From a virus, in the IMG/VR virus record IMGVR_UViG_3300042987_002718, positions 1 through 36,251 of that record: 36,251 nt of DNA, one strand, 5' to 3'. Numbering within the stretch: position 1 is the stretch's first letter; each line of letters begins with the position of its first letter. The position numbers and the translations under genes were made by a program. Below the pieces are notes generated by a model. The model made no database searches. It was not told the origin of the DNA and worked only from the letters and a program-made list of their open reading frames with translations. Shown one piece after another: positions 22,149-30,430 of the stretch.

Positions 22149-24573
22149 CTTCCTGATCACAGCGGCGGTAGGACTCGGGGCCAATGCGATTGTCCCTCTG
22201 TTTGGAGGCGGCAAGACCACCTATCAAACTGTTGAGCGGGGCAAAGAGGAAAACTTTCAGAAACCCCTGAGCCGCTATGGTGAATATATCCCGCAGGTTT
22301 GGGGTAAGGTTCGGGTGCCGGGGATTCTCATCTGGGCCAGTTTTCCGCCGAGGGAAGAAGTCAGCGAGGAAGTGAGCCGTACCGCCGGGGGCAAGGGCCA
22401 GCCCAGTACCGTCACCACAACGAGAACCTATAAGTATTTTGGCAACTGTGCCTTTCTGCTGAGCCAGTCCATCACCGAGGATATTCCTAAAATCTGGTTC
22501 AATGGTGAACTGCTATACGAAAACAACAATATTAATCCCCGCATCAGCGGTGTCACTGTCCGCAAATATCAAGGCTATGGCACCATTAACGACAATCCCG
22601 ACCCGCTCCTGGAGAGCTTTGGCAATCAGCAGACCTACCGGAAGCGGTGCTATGTCGTCTTTGAGAATTTGCCACTAGAGGCCTTTGGCAATCGCTATCC
22701 CCAGATCAGCGCTGAGGTTACCAATGGCCAGCCCAATCTCTCCGATATTATTAGCGATATTCTGGAAGACCACGGCTATGAAAGCACCGAATACGATGTT
22801 TCTGAGCTAAATGAGATTGATGTTCCCGGCTTCAAGATTGATCGGGAAATGTCCTGCAAGGAAAAGCTCGGCTTGCTCCAACAGGCTTACTTTTTTGAGA
22901 TGGTGGATACCGGGGACAAGCTCAAATTCATCACTCAATACAGGCCCACTGTCTCATCTGCCATCCCCCTCACCTACCTAGCCAGCCATGAAGATGGCCA
23001 ACAACGGCCCGAAAACTTCCAGGAAACCGTCATCCCAGAAACCCAGCTACCGACCCAGATCGAGGTGGGCTTTGCTGATCGGTTCCGCAACTACCAGGAT
23101 GGATTGCAACGTTCTCCCCTATTCTCGATTGCCCTCTACGAGAACAAGCAGAGGGTAGAACTGCCCATCAGCCTAAGCGAATCGGAAGCCAAGTCTATCG
23201 CCAACAAACAGCTATTGCTGAGTTGGGTTCGCCGCCGCCGCTATAAATTCAGCCTGCCTCCGTCCTATTCCCTCCTGGAGCCGGGGGATGTGGTGGAGGT
23301 GCCGTTCCACAGTGAAGATGGCATCCAGGTTCAGATTTCCCGCATTAACCACGGGGCCAATGATGTTGTTGAAGTGGAGTGCTTTGGCTACCAATCCACT
23401 CTGTATGACTTTCAGTTCACCGTTGGCAATTCCCAACAAGGCGGAGGGACAGCCAATCCAGATACCACTATTTACCTGGGCGTTAACCCGATCCTGAGTT
23501 TTGAAAAGCTCACCAATGCCGATGGTTCCGTCACCTATGAACTAGGAACGGACTACACGGTGAACCTAGCCGCTGGCACGATTACTATCCTGGGATCTGG
23601 TTCCATTCCGCCAGGTAGTGAGGTGGTTTGGTATTTCACCGTGGCCCAGGATGAGCCAGAGCCACCGGACTGGACTCCCTCCGACACCATCCTAAAAATC
23701 CTGGACATCCCCAAAGTTTACGATAGCGATGGCAATGTGCTCTACGTCCTAGCGGATGGTGATAGCAGCTGGCGCAATGCCTCGCTTTACGTCTCTCGCA
23801 ATGGGGGAGTGTCCTATAATTTCGCCGCCAATATTATCACCCGCTCAATTTTTGGCGATGTGCTTAACACTCTAGCCGATGGCACAACACCGGATAGCGT
23901 CAACGATATTGATATTCAGGTTCCCTTTCATGCCGTGCTGGAGACTGTGCTAGAGGCTGACTTGGATGCTGGGGAAAATGTGGCCCTGGTGGGCAATGAG
24001 ATCCTGCAGTTTAGGACAACCAGCCTCACCGGCAACGATGGGACTGACCGGCTCTATACTCTATCCAATTTGAGACGAGGCCTGCGAGGAACCTATGCCG
24101 AAACCGCTACCCATACCGCCTCCGAGGAATTTTTCCTCCTGTCTGGCTATCTGGTTCGCATCCCAATTACCGAAGCGGATATTGGCGAAACGCTCTACTT
24201 TAAGGCGATTACACCGGGCCAAACTCTGGACGACGTTACTCCAGTCACCATTACTGTTACGGGTGAAACTTTCCAGTCAGTATCAACCACAATTCTGGAT
24301 TTCTCGCCCCGCTCTGGAGAGATTGGAACAGCCATAACCATCTATGGCTCCCGATTCACCGGGGCCACCGGTGCCACTGTCAACGGGACAGACTTGGCTA
24401 ATTTAACAATAGTGGATGACTCGACGATCACCGGGGAAATTGACACCGGCACCACTACGGGCAAAGTTTCTGTAATTGGCCCTGCCGGAACGGCAATAAG
24501 CCTGGTTGATTTCGTAATTGGCCCTGGTGCTGATGTCGAATCCGACATTGAACTAATCAGATTTTTACTATAG
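22141..24573 (+). CDS. tail tip / host specificity protein with IPT domain
   Basis: 810 aa. The N-terminus (NFLITAAVGLGANAIVPLFGGGKTTYQ) and the central part (KLGLLQQAYFFEMVDTGDKLKFITQYRPT, RRRYKFSLPPSYSLLEPGDVVEVPF) match J-like / Phage-tail_3 tip proteins that form the central hub. The segment around 440-520 looks like an inserted beta domain. The last ~85 residues (STTILDFSPRSGEIGTAITIYGSRFTGATG...) are an IPT/TIG domain. Coupled to the endolysin gene by an 8-base overlap. It is on the plus strand although the other tip genes (26.1-28.8 kb) are on the minus strand. Confidence 0.8.
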   Translation: MANFLITAAVGLGANAIVPLFGGGKTTYQTVERGKEENFQKPLSRYGEYIPQVWGKVRVPGILIWASFPPREEVSEEVSRTAGGKGQPSTVTTTRTYKYFGNCAFLLSQSITEDIPKIWFNGELLYENNNINPRISGVTVRKYQGYGTINDNPDPLLESFGNQQTYRKRCYVVFENLPLEAFGNRYPQISAEVTNGQPNLSDIISDILEDHGYESTEYDVSELNEIDVPGFKIDREMSCKEKLGLLQQAYFFEMVDTGDKLKFITQYRPTVSSAIPLTYLASHEDGQQRPENFQETVIPETQLPTQIEVGFADRFRNYQDGLQRSPLFSIALYENKQRVELPISLSESEAKSIANKQLLLSWVRRRRYKFSLPPSYSLLEPGDVVEVPFHSEDGIQVQISRINHGANDVVEVECFGYQSTLYDFQFTVGNSQQGGGTANPDTTIYLGVNPILSFEKLTNADGSVTYELGTDYTVNLAAGTITILGSGSIPPGSEVVWYFTVAQDEPEPPDWTPSDTILKILDIPKVYDSDGNVLYVLADGDSSWRNASLYVSRNGGVSYNFAANIITRSIFGDVLNTLADGTTPDSVNDIDIQVPFHAVLETVLEADLDAGENVALVGNEILQFRTTSLTGNDGTDRLYTLSNLRRGLRGTYAETATHTASEEFFLLSGYLVRIPITEADIGETLYFKAITPGQTLDDVTPVTITVTGETFQSVSTTILDFSPRSGEIGTAITIYGSRFTGATGATVNGTDLANLTIVDDSTITGEIDTGTTTGKVSVIGPAGTAISLVDFVIGPGADVESDIELIRFLL

Positions 24574-24581
24574 GAGACAGC

Positions 24582-24896
24582 ATGGCAACGATTACGCCCA
24601 AGTTTCTAGGCGGCATAACGCTAACCAGTACGCCAACAGACGCTTACGTTTGTCCGGCAGATACTACGACACGGGTAGAGCATCTGATTATTTCTAACGG
24701 CTCAACAGCGGGAACCGTGACAGTTGCCTTCCGCCGGTCTAGCACAGATCGAGAGTTGCTAAATGGCTATACAATTACCGCCAATGGCATTCTAGAGTTG
24801 TTCAACGTGATTTTAGAGGCTGGGGACTCTATCAGGGCTTCGGCTACTACTACCACTGGCGCAAAAATCACTTTGTTTGGGACTGAAAGTGTTTAG
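24582..24896 (+). CDS. small tail fibre/tip protein
   Basis: 104 aa, all-beta pattern (TRVEHLIISNGSTAGTVTVAFRRSS, GILELFNVILEAGDSIRA). Such small proteins follow J-like tip genes as trimeric decorations or fibre adaptors. GGAGA precedes the ATG. Overlaps the next gene. Confidence 0.6.
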   Translation: MATITPKFLGGITLTSTPTDAYVCPADTTTRVEHLIISNGSTAGTVTVAFRRSSTDRELLNGYTITANGILELFNVILEAGDSIRASATTTTGAKITLFGTESV

Positions 24897-25389
24897 AACT
24901 GAGACGCTCAGAACGGATCTAGCCTTTGCTACCAATCAGGGGACGACGCAGGCATCTAGCGACTTCCCCGGACTTCAGTCTGGCGTCAGAGCAAACATGG
25001 GGCAGGCTGAACCGGCGGAGTCTAGTCCAGCTATTGTTGCATCCCCAGTTCGCGTCGATTTGGGGCGGATAACTATTCCCTCTGGGCGGAAAACCCAGCG
25101 CATTGCGTCCGTATCAACGGAGCAGGTTCTGACTCTTTCCAGTGAATACTGGCAGTTTTTGACACCCACTGCATCCAGTGTCGTGGTTAAGTTGCCATCG
25201 GTTACAGGTAGCGATTATTTTGAGTGCGAGATAGCTAATGTCAGTGCCGGAACTAATGCTCTGGCTATTCAAGAGTTTAGCGGTACGGCAGTAGTTACTC
25301 TGGTTAATTCTGGAGATAAAAACCGTTCTATTTACGCTTATTGGGACGGCTCAACTTGGCAGGTTTGGGTAAGGGGGTATTATGCCTAA
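24877..25389 (+). CDS. tail fibre-associated beta-rich protein
   Basis: About 170 aa. The middle has RITIPSGRKTQRIASVSTEQVLTLSSEYWQFL and the end YAYWDGSTWQVWVRGYY, a typical C-terminal motif of small fibre proteins. The frame starts at a TTG (24877) within the previous gene; an in-frame GTG at 24889 is an alternative and no good ribosome site is seen for either. Overlaps the lectin-like gene by 8 bases. Confidence 0.55.
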   Translation: MGLKVFRTETLRTDLAFATNQGTTQASSDFPGLQSGVRANMGQAEPAESSPAIVASPVRVDLGRITIPSGRKTQRIASVSTEQVLTLSSEYWQFLTPTASSVVVKLPSVTGSDYFECEIANVSAGTNALAIQEFSGTAVVTLVNSGDKNRSIYAYWDGSTWQVWVRGYYA

Positions 25390-26101
25390 CATTTTGTATA
25401 GGGGAAAGGTGGGCGCGGGAGAAAGCGATCCCCTGTGGAGTAACGTTGTTTTGTCATGCTCATTTGAGGGGGCTAACAACTCAACCACATTTACTGATCT
25501 GACAGGGAAAAATACATTAACAACCGTTGGAAATGCCAGAATTACCACTAGCGACAAAAAGAACGGGAATAGTTGCTTAAACCTTCCTGATAATACCAGC
25601 CGCATAACCATACCTCATTCCGCGGATTGGACTTTTTCAAGCAATGAGATTTCTGTTGATTTTTTTATGAAAAAAAGTGGAAATCCCTCGGTGAATTTTG
25701 CTGGAATTTTAGATAAAATAACCTCGCTAGTGGGAGGCTTTGCTTTTGATCTTGGATCTTCGACGTCAAGCAATCTTGGCCGTGTTAGATTTTTTTCTGC
25801 AACGACTGGTGGGCAATTTCCCACCGTCACATCATCAATGAATGTTTGCGATAATCAGTGGCATTGGATTGTTGGTGAGGTTAGTGGCGGATGGTTGTTT
25901 TTATTCGTTGACGGTGTGCCACAGGGGGCGGTAAATATGGGTTCGGCGGTCTTGAATAATACAGGAAGCGGCTTATTTATAGGTGGCGATGGTGCCTCAA
26001 CTAACTTTATGGATGGCATCTTGATTGACTCCCTGCGAATAACAAATCGGAGAAGATACATTAGTCTAACCACCCCAGCATCAGAGTTCCCAGCAAGTTA
26101 A
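25382..26101 (+). CDS. LamG/concanavalin-like receptor-binding protein
   Basis: 239 aa. Residues about 22-235 fit a laminin-G/ConA jelly roll: VVLSCSFEGANNSTTFTDLTGKN at the start, SRITIPHSADWTFSSNEISVDFFMK, WHWIVGEVSGGWLFLFVDGVPQG and FMDGILIDSLRITN...Y at the end. Such lectin domains bind host surface glycans. AT-richer than the tip gene, as expected for an exchanged receptor-binding module. Stops convergently with the minus-strand tail gene, with a 4-base overlap. Confidence 0.7.
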   Translation: MPNILYRGKVGAGESDPLWSNVVLSCSFEGANNSTTFTDLTGKNTLTTVGNARITTSDKKNGNSCLNLPDNTSRITIPHSADWTFSSNEISVDFFMKKSGNPSVNFAGILDKITSLVGGFAFDLGSSTSSNLGRVRFFSATTGGQFPTVTSSMNVCDNQWHWIVGEVSGGWLFLFVDGVPQGAVNMGSAVLNNTGSGLFIGGDGASTNFMDGILIDSLRITNRRRYISLTTPASEFPAS

Positions 26102-27516
26102 GGGCAAGCTATATCAATGTCGATCACAATGTTTCTAATATCAATAACAACCTCTCTTGGTGTATAGACATTTATGGAATTGCTGTTATACCGGCTAACG
26201 GCAAAGGTTATTAATCCGCCATTGTTGAAGTTGATCAATGCCGAGTTGGTAAATGTTGCCCAGTCTGTGTTACCTCCCCCAGTTAGCACAATAGATTGAG
26301 TGTTCGATCCCTGCTCGACAATCAAAGCAAAAGGATAAACGTCGCTAGTGTTGCTGGACACTTTTTTGATTTCGGCGGAAAAAGTTATTGTTATGATTTC
26401 GTCAGTTGTTAGTGGCTGATAACTTAGCCCGTTTGACCAGGTGATAGAAGCCGCTATTCCGACACTAGGGACACCATAGTTTAGTGTTGTGCGCCAGAAT
26501 CCATTGCTGGTGTCAAGATTATACGTTGCGCCAGTAAATATTCCGTCCGTTCTTGCCTCGATAACCGTCCATGAAGACGATAAGGGATCGGACAAGACAA
26601 GGTTTCTTGGCGTACAGTCCGGCGGCGGTGGGGGCGGTGGCGGCTCAGTGGCCAATTCCGTTGCAATAACCTCTAGCCCAGAAAGTTGCCAGATCGCCTC
26701 TTCGTCACTGGAACGATAGGCATCAAAACGAAAGGAGATCTCATCCTGGGCAAAACGGACGACTACATTCTGCTCTGTCTGCCAGTCCTTAAATGTCCAG
26801 GGGACAGCGGCCCCACGGCATACCCTAAACCAGGCAATCAGCTCTGCCAATTCGGTGCTGTTCAGGGTTCTATCGCCAATATTCCAGCGGCCTTTTGGGG
26901 TTTCCCAGTTGGCGCGGCGATTCTCCCAGCCGGCGTTATTGCCAGCGGTGGAGGTGCTAAAAACTGGCCCTCCCGTCGTCTCGTAGTCATAGCCCAGATC
27001 CAATAGCCCGAGGGTTCCCGGTAGAGGGTCAAGGGCCAGTGGGGTTTCCGGGGCCTGGCGGATTTCTACCAGGGAGAGGTTTTCTAGAGTGAAGATTTTG
27101 GCCCCATCACCGGGACGATACGCCTTGAATCGAAAATCAATTTTGTCCTGCTCAAAGCGCACCGGGACGGTAAAGGTTTCTCCTCCAGTATCGGGGTGGA
27201 GAATAGGCCTGGTGACAGTTTCCCCGTCGGCGGTATAGGTTTTGCTGGCTCCTCCGCCATAGCGATAGTCGGCCCAGTCTTTGAATAGGAATCCCTGATA
27301 GGAGCCTTGCCGAGCATTGAAAAACGCCAGCAGAGTGTCGAGCGTATCACCATCAACGTCCCGCTGGCCAATCTGATACCGGGCCAGTGGCTGATTCCAG
27401 CGGATAATTCGCTGTTCTGAACCATCCCCCAGCACAACAATGGTGGTATTAAAGCGGTAGGTGACGATGGTGCCGTAGGTGATGCCCAGGTCTAGGATGG
27501 TCGGCGTAAAGCTCAT
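26098..27516 (-). CDS. DUF2460-like tail tip protein with duplicated domain and variable C-terminus
   Basis: 472 aa. An N-terminal DUF2460-like unit (about 1-105; ITYGTIVTYRFNTTIVVLGDGSEQRIIRW...FLFKDWADYRYGG) is followed by a second, related unit (about 165-250; LDLGYDYETTGGPVFSTS...NRRANWETPKGRW...WTFKDWQTEQNV). After a run of eight Pro (about 295-302) comes a beta-rich, AT-richer C-terminal domain (~170 aa) that looks like a carbohydrate-binding module. DUF2460 proteins are distal tail parts, as in gene transfer agent tails. Overlaps the NlpC/P60 gene start by 4 bases. Confidence 0.75.
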   Translation of the reverse strand: MSFTPTILDLGITYGTIVTYRFNTTIVVLGDGSEQRIIRWNQPLARYQIGQRDVDGDTLDTLLAFFNARQGSYQGFLFKDWADYRYGGGASKTYTADGETVTRPILHPDTGGETFTVPVRFEQDKIDFRFKAYRPGDGAKIFTLENLSLVEIRQAPETPLALDPLPGTLGLLDLGYDYETTGGPVFSTSTAGNNAGWENRRANWETPKGRWNIGDRTLNSTELAELIAWFRVCRGAAVPWTFKDWQTEQNVVVRFAQDEISFRFDAYRSSDEEAIWQLSGLEVIATELATEPPPPPPPPDCTPRNLVLSDPLSSSWTVIEARTDGIFTGATYNLDTSNGFWRTTLNYGVPSVGIAASITWSNGLSYQPLTTDEIITITFSAEIKKVSSNTSDVYPFALIVEQGSNTQSIVLTGGGNTDWATFTNSALINFNNGGLITFAVSRYNSNSINVYTPREVVIDIRNIVIDIDIACP

Positions 27517-27935
27517 GGGATTTGGGGAAATTTGAAATAAGTCAGAGCCAGATTGCTCCAGGTCGGGTCAAGTCCATGCTCTGTGACTTTAGCGACGGTC
27601 TGATAGGCATGGATAAGAGTGGCTTGGTAGGAGCGATTACCGATAATGCCGCAGTGGATTTGGTGGCGGATGCGGAAAATGGCAATATCACCGGGCATCG
27701 GGGCCTTAGTTTCGGTGCAAGTTTCCTGAAAGTGTTGCAGGAATGCTTTGAGGGGAGGAGTGCGGGAGTAGCCGTCAATATCAAAGGTGCTCAGCTCTAA
27801 ATCCCTAGCGACACAGATAATTAATCCACAGCAATCCACTCCGGCCCCCTTGGCGCGGCCCTGGTGAACATAGGGAGTGCCGATATATTCCCGCGCTTTG
27901 AGCAGAACATCTAGCCGTGTCTTAACTGTTTTCAT
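27513..27935 (-). CDS. NlpC/P60 cell-wall peptidase, tail-associated
   Basis: 140 aa. Catalytic Cys35 in VDCCGLI, a His in HQIHCGIIG and another in LIHAYQ follow the NlpC/P60 triad, which cuts peptidoglycan stem peptides during DNA entry. The ATG at 27935 (MKTVKTRLDVLLKAREYIGTPYVHQGR) is chosen; the longer open frame upstream lies inside the DUF2163 gene. Sits between DUF2163 and DUF2460 genes, as in gene-transfer-agent-like tail clusters. Confidence 0.85.
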   Translation of the reverse strand: MKTVKTRLDVLLKAREYIGTPYVHQGRAKGAGVDCCGLIICVARDLELSTFDIDGYSRTPPLKAFLQHFQETCTETKAPMPGDIAIFRIRHQIHCGIIGNRSYQATLIHAYQTVAKVTEHGLDPTWSNLALTYFKFPQIP

Positions 27936-28785
27936 AGCCAGAGGAGAAATATTGATCTGTGCCGGGAATATCTTTCTCGCCGCCAAAGTTCGCTGTATTG
28001 TTGAACTGGCCACAGTCTCGCCATGTCTTCTGGCAACCAGGGATGGCATTGAATTGGTCGCCAGCCTGGATGGGATTGGGGGGAGTATAGGCCAGCCAGA
28101 TATTTTGTCCATTGCTCTGGGTGATCATGGACTCCAGCCCCGCATTGTCCCCGGTTGTCCAGGTGAGCAGGCCCCCAGCCAGGAAATTATCCTCAAAACT
28201 CAGGTTAGAGGTGAAGAAATACGGCTCGGCCCCTGGTGCATTTACCGACATCCCATAGGTGAAAGCGGCGACGTTGGCATTACAGTTGCTATCCCCAAAT
28301 TTGTAGCGACAGGTGGAGCTGGTCAGGGCGGAAGTTTTTGTTTCAAGGAGTTTTTGGAGGCTTTCGACTTCAACAGTGAAGGTTTGGTCGCTGAGTCGGA
28401 CTTGGCCGAGGAATCCCCGGAGACGGGTAAGGTATTGTGCAGGGCTAGCAGAGAGACTGCTAGGTAGATTGAAGCAATCAACGCGAAAGACGTGGATTCG
28501 AGCATAGTCGTAGACTCCGCTAGATAAATCGGCTTCTGAGATAGCGTCGGCACTGAGGAAGCTGGCTATCTCGATATTGCTGGGGGTGGCATCCAAGCCA
28601 GAATCCACGTTACTGGCGGTGAATCCAGTCGCGGCCTGGTAGGTAACGCCATCAATGATTAAATCCTGGTCAAAATCCGTAAAGCCCAATTGAACTTCAT
28701 CTCTGCGGGTGATCAGCCAACAGGTGGCCAGCATGGACACCCCATCACTCAAAGCGGTTTGCAGAGAAGCGGCAACAGATTTCAT
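27922..28785 (-). CDS. DUF2163 / BR0599-type tail tip protein
   Basis: 287 aa. Residues 1 to about 165 (LATCWLITRRDEVQLGFTDFDQDLIIDGVTYQAATGFTASNV...) match DUF2163. The C-terminal part has CRYKFGDSNCN and GCQKTWRDCGQFNNTANFGGEKDIPGTDQYF, the BR0599-type Cys-rich end known from GTA gp13-like hub proteins. First gene of the minus-strand tip operon. A consensus 16-bp motif ends only 6 bases before its ATG, leaving no room for a Shine-Dalgarno. Confidence 0.85.
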   Translation of the reverse strand: MKSVAASLQTALSDGVSMLATCWLITRRDEVQLGFTDFDQDLIIDGVTYQAATGFTASNVDSGLDATPSNIEIASFLSADAISEADLSSGVYDYARIHVFRVDCFNLPSSLSASPAQYLTRLRGFLGQVRLSDQTFTVEVESLQKLLETKTSALTSSTCRYKFGDSNCNANVAAFTYGMSVNAPGAEPYFFTSNLSFEDNFLAGGLLTWTTGDNAGLESMITQSNGQNIWLAYTPPNPIQAGDQFNAIPGCQKTWRDCGQFNNTANFGGEKDIPGTDQYFSSGYENS

Positions 28786-28791
28786 GGCACC

Positions 28792-28807
28792 ATTCTGGAT
28801 TTAGACA
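28792..28807 (-). promoter_or_regulatory. dispersed 16-bp motif, copy 8 (consensus, minus strand)
   Basis: Exact TGTCTAAATCCAGAAT on the minus strand, in sense orientation to the minus-strand tail-tip operon and 6 bases from its ATG. This reversed copy shows that orientation follows the gene, not the genome. Confidence 0.65.
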
Positions 28808-28838
28808 AATGCCAATGATTTGGCGGTAGCGCTAATGA

Positions 28839-28852
28839 TTCATTGCTACAAT
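28839..28852 (+). promoter_or_regulatory. promoter of antirepressor-like remnant
   Basis: TTCATTGCTACAAT, identical to the copy at 18910-18923, with TACAAT as -10-like box. An imperfect inverted arm (TAGCGCTAATG) lies upstream instead of the perfect TAGCAAT arm of copy 1. Confidence 0.5.
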
Positions 28853-28866
28853 GGGGCAAGATTAAG

Positions 28867-28925
28867 GCCCTCGCGGTGCGCTAACACCCAGGGCGATGTA
28901 AACCTTTCGTTTAAGCTGGTAGGTT
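28867..28925 (+). ncRNA. structured 5' leader, copy 2
   Basis: First hairpin: outer GCCCT/AGGGC (28867-28871/28890-28894) and inner GGTG/CACC (28875-28878/28885-28888) with a 6-nt loop. Second: AACCT/AGGTT (28901-28905/28921-28925). Same architecture as the leader at 18938 while inner stem, loops and spacer differ. The start codon follows at 28931. Confidence 0.6.
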
Positions 28926-28930
28926 CACCT

Positions 28931-29131
28931 ATGACAAGCATTGTAAAACAATCCGATCAGTCTCCGTTTGATGCCATCCGTCATTTTGATGGGAATGGTA
29001 ACGAGTTTTGGTCGGCCCGTGAGTTGATGTCCGTTTTCTTGCCTGGGTTGGCAAAGAAACCAAAAAGAGTATTTCGGGGAAATAACCATGGATTTCAGAG
29101 AATCCCTAAGCCTTGTCCTAGAAGAGATTGA
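28931..29131 (+). pseudogene. truncated antirepressor/DinD-like N-terminus
   Basis: 66 aa. Shares MTSIVKQ and its leader with the gene at 18995. SPFDAIRHFDGNGNEFWSARELMSV is the opening of BRO-N/DinD-type antirepressors, which normally continue for more than 100 residues. Here it ends after an unrelated basic tail (FQRIPKPCPRRD) read out of frame through the start of the next gene. It may be a remnant cut by arrival of the downstream gene, or a short peptide kept for coupling or leader control. Confidence 0.5.
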
Positions 29132-29348
29132 GCAGATGTTGCTGAGCAAAAACGCCGCCTATGGCAACTCGGCCCTAGACCCCCTGCGAGTGTTCAGCAA
29201 GGCCAGCCCGGAGGAGCAGATCCGGGTGAGGATTGACGATAAGCTCAAACGCCTGCAAAACCAAACGCCAGGGGATGCAGAGGACACCGAACTAGACCTG
29301 ATCGGTTATCTGATCCTGTTGCGGATTGCCAAGAAGAGGGCCAACTAA
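29088..29348 (+). CDS. nucleotide-modification-associated domain protein (small, all-helical)
   Basis: 86 aa. LLSKNAAYGNSALDPLRVFSKASPEEQIRVRIDDKLKRL and DTELDLIGYLILLRIAKK match phage proteins annotated as nucleotide modification associated or MazG-like in fold (from memory). Likely acts on nucleotides or on modified DNA metabolism. Starts inside the preceding truncated frame, GGGGAAATAACC upstream; its stop overlaps the next ATG. Confidence 0.65.
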   Translation: MDFRESLSLVLEEIEQMLLSKNAAYGNSALDPLRVFSKASPEEQIRVRIDDKLKRLQNQTPGDAEDTELDLIGYLILLRIAKKRAN

Positions 29349-29866
29349 TGGCTTTATCAGGACTCAAGCGCAGAATAGCCAAATCCCGCGCCAAATCCCT
29401 AGATCCCAAGGGCTTTGGTCAAAATACCAGCAATAAATTTGCCTGGTATTCAATCGAATGGAATAAAGAAAATGACAATGATGCTGAGCTTGTCGAATTG
29501 CACTGGATCAAGGTAGAGAGGCCCTGTTCTAGCCGCCGCCGCCGCTTCCAGGTTGCCATGGATCATGCCCAGGTTCCTGACAATCTCAGTGTTGAGGATT
29601 TCCTATCTGTCCTATATCTCGGCAAATGCACCGAGGACAAGCGCTTGATTGACCTTGGCGTTAACGCTGGCTTCCTCTTCCGGGCCAGCAAGAAAGGCGA
29701 CTGCACCATTAGGGATGTGGTGGCCCAGGTGTTTGGGGTCTGGACTGACGAGGCTATACCAGAGGAAGACATAGTGAACGTCATGGCCTGGCAGTATGTA
29801 GCCCTGGATGAGGTGGTGCCAGGGGAGCAGGTCAACCTGGCCAATCGGCGGTTGATTCGGCGCTAG
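29348..29866 (+). CDS. hypothetical accessory protein
   Basis: 172 aa, not recognised. N-terminus basic (LKRRIAKSRAKSLDPKG), then FAWYSIEWNKENDNDAELVELHWIKVERP and a mixed alpha/beta middle with RRRRFQVAMDHA; C-terminus WQYVALDEVVPGEQVNLANRRLIRR. Start overlaps the previous stop, so the two are cotranscribed. Probably an early or accessory function. Confidence 0.5.
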   Translation: MALSGLKRRIAKSRAKSLDPKGFGQNTSNKFAWYSIEWNKENDNDAELVELHWIKVERPCSSRRRRFQVAMDHAQVPDNLSVEDFLSVLYLGKCTEDKRLIDLGVNAGFLFRASKKGDCTIRDVVAQVFGVWTDEAIPEEDIVNVMAWQYVALDEVVPGEQVNLANRRLIRR

Positions 29867-29875
29867 AAAAAATTT

Positions 29876-29942
29876 TCTCCGTGGGGGTTGACATCTCTGT
29901 GCAAGTTTTGTTATATTGAAGATGTCAGCACAACCACGGAGA
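29876..29942 (+). promoter_or_regulatory. strong promoter inside an interrupted inverted repeat
   Basis: TTGACA (29888-29893) and TATATT (29912-29917), 18 bp apart. Flanking arms are TGACATCT/AGATGTCA (29889-29896/29920-29927) and TCTCCGTGG/CCACGGAGA (29876-29884/29934-29942). The outer right arm contains the Shine-Dalgarno for the gene at 29950. A similar promoter with only the inner arms stands at 30427. Confidence 0.75.
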
Positions 29943-29949
29943 CAAACCA

Positions 29950-30171
29950 ATGACCGCTATCACATTTACCGCCAAAGCCGATTCCTTAGAAACCATGCTA
30001 GATGCCAAGGTTTGCGGATTTGGAGCTTTTTCTAAATTTCAAATTAACGGCACTACCGCCACAATCACCTACATCATCGAAACTAACAATCAAGAATTGG
30101 CACTAGAAGAGGCAATGAGCGAGATTAACGTTAACTGCCTAGAAGACCTAGGTGTTAGCCTTTTTGCCTAA
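29950..30171 (+). CDS. small hypothetical protein, own strong promoter
   Basis: 73 aa. Alternating beta/alpha pattern (ITFTAKADSLETMLDAKVCGFGAFSKFQINGTTATITYII then ELALEEAMSEINVNCLEDLG), resembling a ferredoxin-like fold; no known family. Served by the TTGACA promoter and CCACGGAG ribosome site; followed by a terminator. Likely made early or constitutively. Confidence 0.6.
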   Translation: MTAITFTAKADSLETMLDAKVCGFGAFSKFQINGTTATITYIIETNNQELALEEAMSEINVNCLEDLGVSLFA

Positions 30172-30181
30172 GCCACGCAAA

Positions 30182-30218
30182 GCCCCTCAGCAACAACCAC
30201 GGAGCGAGGGGCCTTTTA
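30182..30218 (+). terminator. intrinsic terminator with ribosome-site-like loop
   Basis: GCCCCTC (30182-30188) pairs with GAGGGGC (30206-30212), followed by CTTTT. The loop contains AACAACCACGGAG, identical to the ribosome-site leader of the gene at 30491 (30471-30483) and nearly so to that at 29929. Confidence 0.75.
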
Positions 30219-30226
30219 ATTATCCT

Positions 30227-30430
30227 ATGAACTGCCCAAACTGCGGAAGCGAGAAAACCTACAAACGGGGCAAGCGTCGCTCTTGTCCCAACTGTGGTCA
30301 TTGGTGGACACCCAATCCCGTGTCACCACCCCAAGGGGGCCGTCCCCTAATTGGCGACAAACCCCTAACCGGGTATCAACGCCTCAAGCGGCATCTAGAC
30401 AAGAAAAAAAATTCTGAGCCAAATGCTTGA
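30227..30430 (+). CDS. small zinc-ribbon protein
   Basis: 67 aa. MNCPNCGSEKTYKRGKRRSCPNCGHWW forms a CxxC...CxxC zinc ribbon, followed by a basic tail (YQRLKRHLDKKKN). May bind nucleic acid. ATG at 30227 lies 9 bases after the terminator, without clear Shine-Dalgarno, so expression may be low. Its stop overlaps the -35 box of the next promoter. Confidence 0.55.
   Translation: MNCPNCGSEKTYKRGKRRSCPNCGHWWTPNPVSPPQGGRPLIGDKPLTGYQRLKRHLDKKKNSEPNA

Noticed and set aside
27877-28467. 196-aa plus-strand reading frame
   Set aside because: Antisense to the well-supported DUF2163 and NlpC/P60 genes and without protein-like features.
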